Position numbers and translations under genes: made by a program. Positions 14,502 to 20,504 of a stretch of DNA of 20,620 nt are shown here, one piece after another. Positions within the stretch are counted from its first letter, which is position 1. Each line of letters opens with the position of its first letter. Below the pieces are notes generated by a model, which worked only from the letters and a program-made list of their open reading frames with translations, searched no databases and was not told the origin of the DNA. Origin of the DNA: UBA920 sp038257015 (GTDB taxonomy: Bacteria > Patescibacteriota > Doudnabacteria > UBA920); the NCBI GenBank assembly GCA_038257015.1, contig JBBSJS010000015.1, positions 1-20,620 on the forward strand, given 5' to 3'.

Positions 14502-14895
14502 AATTGTATGTTTAATTACTCTATTTATTAAACGCTAGTTTTATTCTGTGTGTTACTAGTAGGCTACTAGAATTGTGCTGTTGAAGTTGGCTACATTTAG
14601 CATCAATTTCTTGATTGTTCAGGTATTTGTAAACTCTATATTATCTACACTGAATAATTGAAATAAAGTCCACATTTAAGTATCGGTCATTAATCCCAAA
14701 ATGGGTTGATTGTTATAATGTCTAACCAAGCAGATTCAACTGACAGAAGCTCCGTTGTTCATTATGGTTATTAGGGTAAAGGTGCTATGCTTCTCCTGAT
14801 ATTACATTCTAAATAATTTTGATACCCAAAAGCGAATTTTAGCGAGTTTTGCTCATATATCAAAATTAGTTATTTATCAACTAATTAATGATTTT
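14502..14895. other. Intergenic region between divergent metallopeptidase and ice-binding genes
   Basis: I see no credible gene in these 394 bp. They hold an inverted repeat CTAGTAG-G-CTACTAG at 14556-14570 (a possible operator between divergent genes), an extended -10 (TGT TATAAT, 14711-14719) on the plus strand that would give a leader of about 170 nt before the ice-binding gene, and an AT-rich inverted repeat at 14864-14886. An 11-codon ORF near 14764 is too short to support. Confidence 0.5.
14711..14719 (+). promoter_or_regulatory. Candidate extended -10 promoter for the ice-binding gene
   Basis: TGT precedes a perfect TATAAT. It is the only strong plus-strand -10 in this intergenic region and would yield a long 5' leader of about 170 nt. 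Confidence 0.45.
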
Positions 14896-16155
14896 ATGAG
14901 AAAACCATATAAAGTTCTCTTTTTTATACCGATATTTACTTTGATACTTTCAGTATCAGTGTTTCTACCGACAACATCCTTTGCCGCAACCTCGCCTAGC
15001 TTGGGGACAGCCGAGAGTTATTCTATTTTAGCAGGATCAGAAGTGACCAATGTAGGTGCCACTTCGATTGAAGGTAATGTTGGTATTAGTCCAGGCATTG
15101 GACCAGCCCCTCATTTTAGTGGTTTTGGCACAGTAACCTTTGGATTGGGTAGTAGTGTGCATGACGCAGACGGCGATGCTCTTCAAGCTCAGGCCGACTC
15201 AGGCACTGCATACGCAGCATTGCTAGCACAAGGGTGTGACACTACTTACGTCGGAGTGTTTCAGGAATTAGCTGGATTAAACTTAGTCCCAGGCGTTTAT
15301 TGTGCAGATAGTTTTCATCTTACAGCTGGAGTTCTAACTTTAAACGGAGCTGCATCAGACGTTTGGATTTTCAAATCTGCTAGCGACATAATTATTACAG
15401 GTGGCAATGCTTCAAGCGTAGAGTTTACTGGCGGCGGTTTGGCCTGTAATGTTTGGTGGACAGCCGTAAGCAGTACGACTTTCGATTCCGGCAGTTCTTT
15501 AAAAGGAAATATTTTAGCAGATACCAGCATCACTTTGGCAGCAGGTGCAACTTTAGAAGGTAGGGCCTTTGCCAGAACTGGTGAAGTGACTTTGAGCGGT
15601 AACGTGGTTACATCACCATCATGTAGTGGACCGACAGGAAATTTGACAGTGGTAAAAACTGTAATCAACGATAATAATGGAAGCAATGTAGTAGCTGATT
15701 TTAATTTATTCGTTGGTGCAACGGCCGTAACTAGTGGTGTTGCCACAGCTTTTCCAATAGGAAATTATAATGTTAATGAAACAAACCTTCCAGGTTATAC
15801 TGCTGGAGCTTGGGGTGGGGATTGTGCACCAAATGGTGATATTACTATAGCCGGCGGTGACAACTTAACTTGTACGATAACAAATAACGACCTTGCTGCT
15901 AGTAGCAGCGGTTCTGGCGGTGGGGGAAACTCTCAACCATCTCCCGAGCCAACGTTTCCTGGATTAGTAATGCCTGGTACGGACACCGCTCCTATAAGTA
16001 GTCCCGTAGCTCCTAGCTTACCTTCAAATCAAATCATAAAATTGCCCGTTACTGGATTAGGTATTAATGATTTCGCACCGCTTGCGATTGGCACGATAAT
16101 GTCGGCATCTGTTTTAATGTATTTCTCCAGGAGAAAGCAGAGCTACAAACTATAA
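14896..16155 (+). CDS. Secreted DUF3494 ice-binding-like protein with LPxTG anchor
   Basis: The 419-residue protein has a signal peptide (basic start, hydrophobic 8-25, cleavage probably after SFA at 30), a DUF3494 domain (about 33-245) with the family's opening LGTAESYSILAGSEVTN and GNVGISPG, and a small beta-sandwich domain (about 248-331, from NLTVVKTVINDNNG to LTCTITNND) resembling prealbumin/SpaA-like repeats. A Ser/Gly/Pro linker follows, then a sorting signal: LPVTG at 383-387, a hydrophobic helix and the basic tail RRKQSYKL. DUF3494 proteins bind ice crystals. The anchor implies a wall-linked surface protein needing a class of sortase not encoded in this window. It could also be an adhesin that has lost ice binding. 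Confidence 0.92.
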   Translation: MRKPYKVLFFIPIFTLILSVSVFLPTTSFAATSPSLGTAESYSILAGSEVTNVGATSIEGNVGISPGIGPAPHFSGFGTVTFGLGSSVHDADGDALQAQADSGTAYAALLAQGCDTTYVGVFQELAGLNLVPGVYCADSFHLTAGVLTLNGAASDVWIFKSASDIIITGGNASSVEFTGGGLACNVWWTAVSSTTFDSGSSLKGNILADTSITLAAGATLEGRAFARTGEVTLSGNVVTSPSCSGPTGNLTVVKTVINDNNGSNVVADFNLFVGATAVTSGVATAFPIGNYNVNETNLPGYTAGAWGGDCAPNGDITIAGGDNLTCTITNNDLAASSSGSGGGGNSQPSPEPTFPGLVMPGTDTAPISSPVAPSLPSNQIIKLPVTGLGINDFAPLAIGTIMSASVLMYFSRRKQSYKL

Positions 16156-16160
16156 ATTGT

Positions 16161-16204
16161 TGAAAACAAAAACACCAGATTAAAGTCTGGTGTTTTTGTT
16201 TTCA
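16161..16204 (+). terminator. Intrinsic terminator of the ice-binding gene
   Basis: A perfect 19-bp stem (16161-16179 with 16186-16204) around TTAAAG has T runs in its 3' arm. It lies 5 bp beyond the stop and is the longest perfect stem in the window. Confidence 0.85.
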
Positions 16205-16255
16205 TGGCGATCCTTTAGACTATGGTTAGGGTTGATAATATTTGTTGTATCTAAG

Positions 16256-16264
16256 TGCTATAAT
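16256..16264 (+). promoter_or_regulatory. Extended -10 promoter of the DUF368 gene, leaderless geometry
   Basis: TGC precedes TATAAT (16259-16264), and 7 nt later comes the ATG at 16272. No Shine-Dalgarno sequence is present. Confidence 0.6.
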
Positions 16265-16271
16265 AATAGCT

Positions 16272-17219
16272 ATGAATGAACAAGCGCCAAACTCACAAAA
16301 GCGTACAGTTAGATTATTTTTTACAGGCATGACTATGGGGATTGCAGACCTAGTTCCTGGTGTTTCTGGGGGGACTATAGCATTCCTGTTTGGTATTTAT
16401 GATGAATTACTTTATTCAATAAAGCTAATTACCGGACAAGTTCCGAGACTGGTTTTGGAAAGAAAGTTCAAAGAAGCTTTTCATCTTATTCCTTTCGCAT
16501 TCTTGCTACCTGTAGGCGGTGGTATTTTACTCTCAATTTTCGGATTAGTGAAAATTGTCTCATATTTGCTTGAAACTCAACCAGTTTTCGTTTGGTCACT
16601 TTTCTTCGGGCTCGTGATTGGGTCGGTGTACGCAGTATCAAAAAGAATTACTAAATGGAGTATTCGCCACGCTCTGCTAGTAGGGTTAGGCTTTTTGCTT
16701 ACTTATATTATTGTGGGCTTGCCAGCTGTTGGTGGTAGCACGTCTGCGTTAGCAATTTTTTCCACTGGCGCCATCTCCATCACAGCAATGATACTTCCAG
16801 GAATCTCAGGTTCGCTGATTATGGTGCTGTTGGGTCAGTATGAAGTAATCATTAGCGCGGTTGCTAACCGCGACTTGGTTACTTTAGGTTTCTTTGCACT
16901 TGGCGCTATCATTGGTATAGCACTTTTTGTTCGTTTACTAACTTGGCTTTTGAAGCACTATCACTTTGCCGTTATTGCATTTCTAATTGGCGTGATGGCA
17001 GGTTCACTTCGCCGGATCTGGCCGTGGCAAGATTTAGATACAATGGGTAATAGTGTAAATGTTTTACCATCAATGGAAGGCTCTGTTTTGTTGGCAGTGT
17101 TTTTAGCAGTTGTTGGTTTTTTGATAGTTTACATTTTAGAACGAGTTGGCATTGCTAAAGAACATGACGATATTGATACAAAAGAGTTTAAAAAAGAAAT
17201 GCTAGAAGTCGAAGGGTAA
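16272..17219 (+). CDS. DUF368 (PopT-type) polyprenyl-phosphate translocase
   Basis: The 315-residue membrane protein shows the DUF368 signature GIADLVPGVSGGTIAFLFGIYDELL near residues 21-45 and a second SG-rich repeat (ILPGISGSLIMVLLGQYE, about 173-190). It has about nine hydrophobic segments and a charged C-terminus. Some DUF368 members (PopT) have been shown to return undecaprenyl phosphate to the inner leaflet for reuse in wall synthesis; I infer the same role here. The open frame begins upstream at a TTG, but the ATG at 16272 is chosen because an extended -10 lies 7 nt before it and it fits the family N-terminus. It is monocistronic. Confidence 0.88.
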   Translation: MNEQAPNSQKRTVRLFFTGMTMGIADLVPGVSGGTIAFLFGIYDELLYSIKLITGQVPRLVLERKFKEAFHLIPFAFLLPVGGGILLSIFGLVKIVSYLLETQPVFVWSLFFGLVIGSVYAVSKRITKWSIRHALLVGLGFLLTYIIVGLPAVGGSTSALAIFSTGAISITAMILPGISGSLIMVLLGQYEVIISAVANRDLVTLGFFALGAIIGIALFVRLLTWLLKHYHFAVIAFLIGVMAGSLRRIWPWQDLDTMGNSVNVLPSMEGSVLLAVFLAVVGFLIVYILERVGIAKEHDDIDTKEFKKEMLEVEG

Positions 17220-17245
17220 ATAGATTTCCATAATTTTGTAATCAC

Positions 17246-17306
17246 ACTTTCTAATCAAGAATATATGGCTAATTTGGGAAATCAGTTGGCGTATATTAAA
17301 GAGTTG
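17246..17306 (+). repeat. 61-bp direct repeat, left copy
   Basis: This stretch matches 20505-20565 at 59 of 61 positions. It covers a putative peptide start (ATG 17265, MANLGNQLAYIKEL). The two differences fall in the codons for residues 11 (Ile/Val) and 12 (Lys/Lys). Weaker similarity extends about 25 bp upstream (both start near CCATAA). Confidence 0.9.
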
Positions 17307-17330
17307 AAACTACTTAGATTAGAATCTTGA
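17265..17330 (+). CDS. Possible 21-residue peptide, left repeat copy
   Basis: The ORF begins MANLGNQLAYIKEL, then diverges from the right copy (KLLRLES). It overlaps the convergent CBU_0592 gene end by 17 bp. Support is only the conservation pattern with the copy at 20524. It may be the truncated start of a lost gene. Confidence 0.25.
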   Translation: MANLGNQLAYIKELKLLRLES

Positions 17331-17550
17331 TAATTGCGATGAAGGCGATTAAAGTCCAAATAATATTTAACACACCTGGTTGATAGGCCTTTTTCTGGAA
17401 TGATACTAATACAATACCAATAGCGCCTGTAACATTTAATAGTTGGTATAAGATCCCATCTGATTGTAATACCCCAAAACTTAACATGGCATAGGCTCCC
17501 ACAATCGCAATAGTTCCATACCATCCAAACATCTCTATAAATTTTTTCAT
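17314..17550 (-). CDS. CBU_0592-type small membrane protein
   Basis: The 78-residue protein has three hydrophobic segments (about 9-24, 33-48 and 55-77) and the family-like blocks WYGTIAIVGAYAMLSFG, YQLLNVTGAIGIV and NIIWTLIAFIAI. The family is widespread, small and of unknown function. I prefer the ATG at 17550 to the upstream TTG at 17562 because it gives a normal N-terminus (MKKFIEMFGW). The promoter TGT TATAAT at 17585-17577 gives a leader of about 20 nt. It is monocistronic. Confidence 0.8.
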   Translation of the reverse strand: MKKFIEMFGWYGTIAIVGAYAMLSFGVLQSDGILYQLLNVTGAIGIVLVSFQKKAYQPGVLNIIWTLIAFIAIIKILI

Positions 17551-17576
17551 GTTTTCAAGCAATTGTTAATATAGGC

Positions 17577-17585
17577 ATTATAACA
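17577..17585 (-). promoter_or_regulatory. Extended -10 promoter of the CBU_0592-type gene, fused to terminator
   Basis: TGT (17585-17583) and TATAAT (17582-17577) directly follow the T6 tract of the terminator on the minus strand. It is part of a module repeated near 8037 and 9860. Confidence 0.6.
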
Positions 17586-17619
17586 AAAAACCACCTCAGT
17601 AGTGAGATGGTTTTTTGTT
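17582..17619 (-). terminator. Intrinsic terminator, shared module
   Basis: Stem AACAAAAAACCA-CTC/GAG-TGGTTTTTTGTT has one C/A mismatch (17582-17597 with 17604-17619). It carries T6 on both strands, so it can stop transcription from either side; on the minus strand it follows the DUF1801 gene by about 120 bp. Confidence 0.75.
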
Positions 17620-17682
17620 TGGCTCCAACTTGTGGACGAGTTCAGAACTGCACGATAGCAGAAAATACAAGAGGATTTGAAT

Positions 17683-17730
17683 ATGAGCGGAATTTTAGAC
17701 TTGTTTGAAAATAATTCACTTCAGAACTAA
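17683..17730 (+). CDS. Possible 15-residue peptide with Shine-Dalgarno
   Basis: MSGILDLFENNSLQN follows GAGGA (17671-17675) by 7 nt. The ribosome site is good, but the ORF is very short and no family is known. It may be the start of a degraded gene. It lies in the 178-bp gap between the CBU_0592 and DUF1801 genes. Confidence 0.2.
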   Translation: MSGILDLFENNSLQN

Positions 17731-17740
17731 ATTCACTTTA

Positions 17741-18086
17741 TTAGACAACTTGCCTTATTAAATTTTTAAAAGCCGTTTCGTTAATGTCTTCACTTGAAAA
17801 AATCTTAACGTGTTTAACAAATTTCCCAGTGCCCTGAAGTAAGTTTTTAGGGTCTTCTAACTTAGAGCCAGTATAAAAACCCAACTGAATATGAAATGGC
17901 TCGCAATGAATGAAAACTTTATGATTTTTGCCTTCAGTCCAGCATCCTTGACCCCATTTAACAATAGTTTCTATTTTCGGAGCGACATCACTAATAACTT
18001 TCGGTACTTTAGTTATTAGTTTCTTATTCTTTGGAGACTGGTCGTTTTCCAATTAAAAAAGTGGTGTATTGTTTCATCTTTGACAT
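17741..18086 (-). pseudogene. DUF1801 protein gene, probably frameshifted near its start
   Basis: The open part (17741-18052, TTG start directly after a stop) encodes 103 residues with clear DUF1801 features: TIVKWGQGCW, VFIHCEPFHIQLGFYTGSKLEDPKNLL, GKFVKHVKIFSSEDI. DUF1801 is a small alpha/beta fold related to YdhG, function unknown. A better start lies upstream in another frame: ATG 18086 (MSKMKQYTTFLIG), 8 nt after an extended -10. That frame stops at 18024. Removing one A from the A4 run at 18045-18048 joins both frames into one 114-residue protein of typical DUF1801 form. It is therefore a recent frameshift, a sequencing or assembly error, or translation from the TTG. Confidence 0.65.
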
Positions 18087-18094
18087 ATAACTAA

Positions 18095-18103
18095 ATTGTA
18101 CCA
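18095..18103 (-). promoter_or_regulatory. Extended -10 promoter before the DUF1801 gene
   Basis: TGG (18103-18101) and TACAAT (18100-18095) lie 8 nt before the ATG at 18086, matching the leaderless geometry of other genes here. This supports 18086 as the ancestral start. Confidence 0.55.
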
Positions 18104-18127
18104 AAAGTGTACATAATTAGACACTTT
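18104..18127 (-). terminator. Weak terminator-like inverted repeat
   Basis: AAAGTGT/ACACTTT (18104-18110 with 18121-18127) has a 10-nt loop and TTTT on the minus strand, just before the TGGTACAAT promoter. It may end the 702-residue protein's transcript, about 90 bp after its stop. The stem is AT-rich and the call is weak. Confidence 0.35.
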
Positions 18128-18138
18128 ACTTTACTTTA
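18124..18138 (+). repeat. CTTTA x3 short tandem repeat
   Basis: Three exact CTTTA units. No role is evident. Confidence 0.7.
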
Positions 18139-18217
18139 CTTTTCTTTGCATTTGCTCCAATTACTGGATGAGTTTAAAGCTATGAATAGGAGTAAGGTAG
18201 AGAATAGGTTGATTAGT

Positions 18218-20326
18218 TTATACAATCGTTAGGTTAGGATAATCTTTTCGTATAATATCTTTTTCTTTATAGTTTAAATCATTAAGGTATATATTTCCTC
18301 CGACCTCAGAGAAAGTGACACCATCGAGCGAAGTAACGCTGTGAAGGTTAAGATTTCCTCCGACCTTAGGCAAAGTGACACCATCGAGCGAAGTAATGCT
18401 GTTAAGGTAAAGAGCTCCTCTGACCTCAGAGAAAGTGACACCATCGAGCGAAGTAATGCTGTCAAGGTTAAGATATCCTCCGACCTCAGAGAAAGTGACA
18501 CCATCGAGCGAAGTAACGCTGTCAAGGTCAAGATCTCCTCCGACCTCAGAGAAAGTGACACCATCGAGCGAAGTAATGCTGTTAAGGTAAAGAGCTCCTC
18601 TGACCTCAGAGAAAGTGACACCATCGAGCGAAGTAACGCTGCTAAGGGCAAGATATCCTCCGACCTCAGAGAAAGTGACACCATCGAGCGAAGTAACGCT
18701 GCTAAGGTCAAGATCTCCTCCGACCTCAGAGAAAGTGACACCATCGAGCGAAGTAACGCTGTTAAGGTTAAGATATCCTCCGACCTCAGAGAAAGTGACA
18801 CCATCGAGCGAAGTAACGCTGCCAAGGTCAAGATCTCCATGATGATATTTAATATCTTTGTTTGGGTCTAAAACCTCTTTTTTAGTGGTACTAATTTGTT
18901 CAGGAGAAAGACCTAAGACTAAACCAATATCTGTTTTAATATCTCTGTAGCTTTGGAGTTCATTAATCCTTGGGTCTGTGTCGTAACCAAAAGATTCAAT
19001 CTTAGAATCTAATTCATAGAGAAACTTTAATTCTTCTTTGCTTAAGTCTGGATTAAGATAGGTCTTGTCTTTGGTTTTAGGGTCAACCTTAAAGCTTTTG
19101 TTGTAGATCTCTGTCATGAGCTTCATATCATGATCAGCTTTTTCGTACTTTTCAGCTCCAGGGAAATCTTTGTACTTTTGCTTGGCTGTATCTAGTAGCT
19201 TGCTCTCTAATTCTTGACCTGGATCTACTCCTCTAACTTCAGCCACGCTATCGTTTTTCATCCAAATAGCGATTCTTGGTTCAGTGAAGTTTCCATTCGT
19301 TCCTTCAGTAAAGAAAACGTAAAAATCACCTTTTTCCAGTTGACCTTTGGCAGAACCTTCTGCGGTACACCAACCAGTACCTTTACCTTTAAGTCCTTGT
19401 TCTAAAACAGCATAGTCGCTCCCTTGATCGTATTTAACCCAACCACCCTCAAGAGATTCACGGTTTAGAGAACCTTTAGTTTCAACTTGAGCAAAACTGT
19501 AGAGTTTGGCAAAGTTTTTAGATTCTAGTCTGCTAGCTAACTCTTTACTTAAATCTTTAGCTCTTTCTTGGTCCAAGTCTAAACTAGAAACATATTCATT
19601 TCTTAGAGACTGCTTTTTTTCTTGCAGGAACTGTTTGTTTTGCTTCTTGTTGTCAGTCCGTTCTTCTTGAAGCAGTTGGATTGCTTCTATCTCAGCTTGT
19701 TTTTGTAGGGCTTTGTAAACAAACCCTAGTGCTTCTGCATTCATCTCAGGGAAAGGAGCGATGGTGGTATCAGTTCTACTGGCGTAACTAGGGGAGGCAG
19801 TTGTTTGCTCATCAACCTTCTTCCCTCGATCAAACTGTCCTATAGATTTTAGAGACCTAATTATGTAGTATCTAAACCAAATAGGATAATCAGCATCGTT
19901 AGCTTTTAGGTAGGTAAGCCAAGAAGCAAGAGTCTCTTTCTGAATTTGCTGTTTTTCTTCTATGGATTCACGATACTTAGCCAAGATCTCTATATCAGAA
20001 TCATCTAGTCTCTCAGGATCTCCGCCTTGACCACGCTGGATAGCTATTTCTTTTTCCGATTCATCTAAATCCTTAGCTAGTTTCATCATTCTTTCTTCGT
20101 CTGTAGTATCCAAAACATAGTCTTTTCCTAGCATGCGTTCTAATCTTCTGGCAGCTTTAGGGTTATCCATCAGCCGTTCTATTCTCTCTAGATATGTCTC
20201 AACCCGACCTTCTTTGGTCTCTTGGACCGTCTTACCTTCAATTCCTCGAGCATGTTCAACAGCTCGATCAGTTTCGTGACTAGAATGTAGATTAAATTGA
20301 TCTCCTAAGAACTTTTCACCCTTCAT
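18218..20326 (-). CDS. 702-residue protein with C-terminal 20-residue beta-repeat array
   Basis: The protein has no signal peptide or membrane helix, so it is predicted to be cytoplasmic. Residues 1-280 are charged and helical. Residues about 285-400 form a globular part with GTGWCTAEG, FYVFFTEG and PRIAIWMKNDSVAEVRG, resembling the WC-containing domain of PcfJ-like and related phage or plasmid proteins; this is a tentative match. From about residue 495 to 675 come nine 20-residue repeats (pattern GGxLxLxSVTSLDGVTFSEV), leucine-rich-like and able to stack as a beta solenoid, then a short cap ending NLTIV. The ATG at 20326 has no Shine-Dalgarno sequence; an extended -10 (TGG TAGAAT) lies at 20370-20362. 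The function is unknown: binding partner, effector or structural protein are all possible. Confidence 0.8.
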   Translation of the reverse strand: MKGEKFLGDQFNLHSSHETDRAVEHARGIEGKTVQETKEGRVETYLERIERLMDNPKAARRLERMLGKDYVLDTTDEERMMKLAKDLDESEKEIAIQRGQGGDPERLDDSDIEILAKYRESIEEKQQIQKETLASWLTYLKANDADYPIWFRYYIIRSLKSIGQFDRGKKVDEQTTASPSYASRTDTTIAPFPEMNAEALGFVYKALQKQAEIEAIQLLQEERTDNKKQNKQFLQEKKQSLRNEYVSSLDLDQERAKDLSKELASRLESKNFAKLYSFAQVETKGSLNRESLEGGWVKYDQGSDYAVLEQGLKGKGTGWCTAEGSAKGQLEKGDFYVFFTEGTNGNFTEPRIAIWMKNDSVAEVRGVDPGQELESKLLDTAKQKYKDFPGAEKYEKADHDMKLMTEIYNKSFKVDPKTKDKTYLNPDLSKEELKFLYELDSKIESFGYDTDPRINELQSYRDIKTDIGLVLGLSPEQISTTKKEVLDPNKDIKYHHGDLDLGSVTSLDGVTFSEVGGYLNLNSVTSLDGVTFSEVGGDLDLSSVTSLDGVTFSEVGGYLALSSVTSLDGVTFSEVRGALYLNSITSLDGVTFSEVGGDLDLDSVTSLDGVTFSEVGGYLNLDSITSLDGVTFSEVRGALYLNSITSLDGVTLPKVGGNLNLHSVTSLDGVTFSEVGGNIYLNDLNYKEKDIIRKDYPNLTIV
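18301..18840 (-). repeat. Nine 60-bp tandem repeats inside the 702-residue protein gene
   Basis: Each unit is exactly 60 bp (20 codons), with an almost invariant core (AGTGACACCATCGAGCGAAG on the plus strand) and variation concentrated in the last third. The units at 18361 and 18541 share a distinctive ending (AAAGAGCTCCTC), and the units after each also match, which suggests a 180-bp higher-order duplication. The period is a multiple of three and the units lack stops in several frames, which explains the long open shadow frames on both strands. Confidence 0.95.
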
Positions 20327-20361
20327 GGAATTGTATATTTAGTAATATTTAACTTAATCGT

Positions 20362-20370
20362 ATTCTACCA
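20362..20370 (-). promoter_or_regulatory. Extended -10 promoter of the repeat-protein gene
   Basis: TGG (20370-20368) and TAGAAT (20367-20362) predict a transcription start near 20355 and a leader of about 30 nt. A TACAAT at 20335-20330 lies only 3 nt before the ATG and is probably too close. Confidence 0.45.
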
Positions 20371-20487
20371 AACTTTAGTTCTAACGTCTCGCTTGGGTAT
20401 ACAAAAATCGCCCTTGACTAAAGCGACTTTTGGTGGCTCGCTCGCTGGTCGACTGCGCCGACACACGCATCCCGTCAGGGGAGCCAT
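20365..20487 (-). CDS. Possible 40-residue Cys/Arg-rich peptide in a GC-rich island
   Basis: The ORF starts at ATG 20487 exactly 6 nt after a perfect TATAAT (20499-20494) and encodes 40 residues, basic and with three Cys (start MAPLTGCVCRRSRPASEPPK). A terminator-like hairpin (20404-20411 with 20423-20431, followed by T5) lies inside it, and the base composition is far more GC-rich than the surroundings. It may therefore be a structured RNA or a mobile fragment rather than a coding gene. Confidence 0.3.
   Translation of the reverse strand: MAPLTGCVCRRSRPASEPPKVALVKGDFCIPKRDVRTKVW
20404..20431 (-). terminator. Terminator-like hairpin in the GC-rich island
   Basis: AAAAGTCGC pairs with GCGATTTT (one bulged base) and is followed on the minus strand by a T5 run. 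It would end a short RNA started at the TATAAT at 20499-20494, about 90 nt long. Confidence 0.45.
20434..20486. other. GC-rich island with inverted repeats
   Basis: About 50 bp of markedly GC-rich DNA in an AT-rich setting, closed by TGGCTC (20434-20439) and GAGCCA (20481-20486), with an inner GTCG/CGAC inverted repeat. It could fold as a branched RNA on either strand. Confidence 0.5.
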
Positions 20488-20493
20488 AACAAT

Positions 20494-20499
20494 ATTATA
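20494..20499 (-). promoter_or_regulatory. -10 box for the GC-rich island transcript
   Basis: A perfect TATAAT lies 6 nt before an ATG. No clear -35 or TGn is seen. Confidence 0.4.
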
Positions 20500-20504
20500 A
20501 CCAT

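Noticed and set aside
15315..15746. 143-codon antisense ORF in the ice-binding gene
   Set aside because: It is low in complexity, lies entirely within a well-supported secreted protein gene and has no start signals.
17282..17524. 80-codon minus-strand ORF overlapping the CBU_0592-type gene
   Set aside because: It is an alternative frame of the recognisable membrane protein, with irregular Cys/Trp/Tyr-rich sequence.
18301..18840. CRISPR-like array
   Set aside because: The units are contiguous with no unique spacers, sit inside a coding frame with period 20 codons, and no cas genes are nearby.
18274..18871. Long open frames on both strands across the repeat array (188 and 176 codons)
   Set aside because: They are created by a 60-bp, stop-free repeat read in other frames; the minus-strand 702-residue frame extends far beyond the array and carries non-repetitive protein-like sequence.
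20434..20487. tRNA or tmRNA 3' end (GAGCC ACCA on the minus strand)
   Set aside because: The closing helix to GGCTC spans only about 55 nt, one pair is mismatched, and no T-loop or anticodon arm can be drawn.
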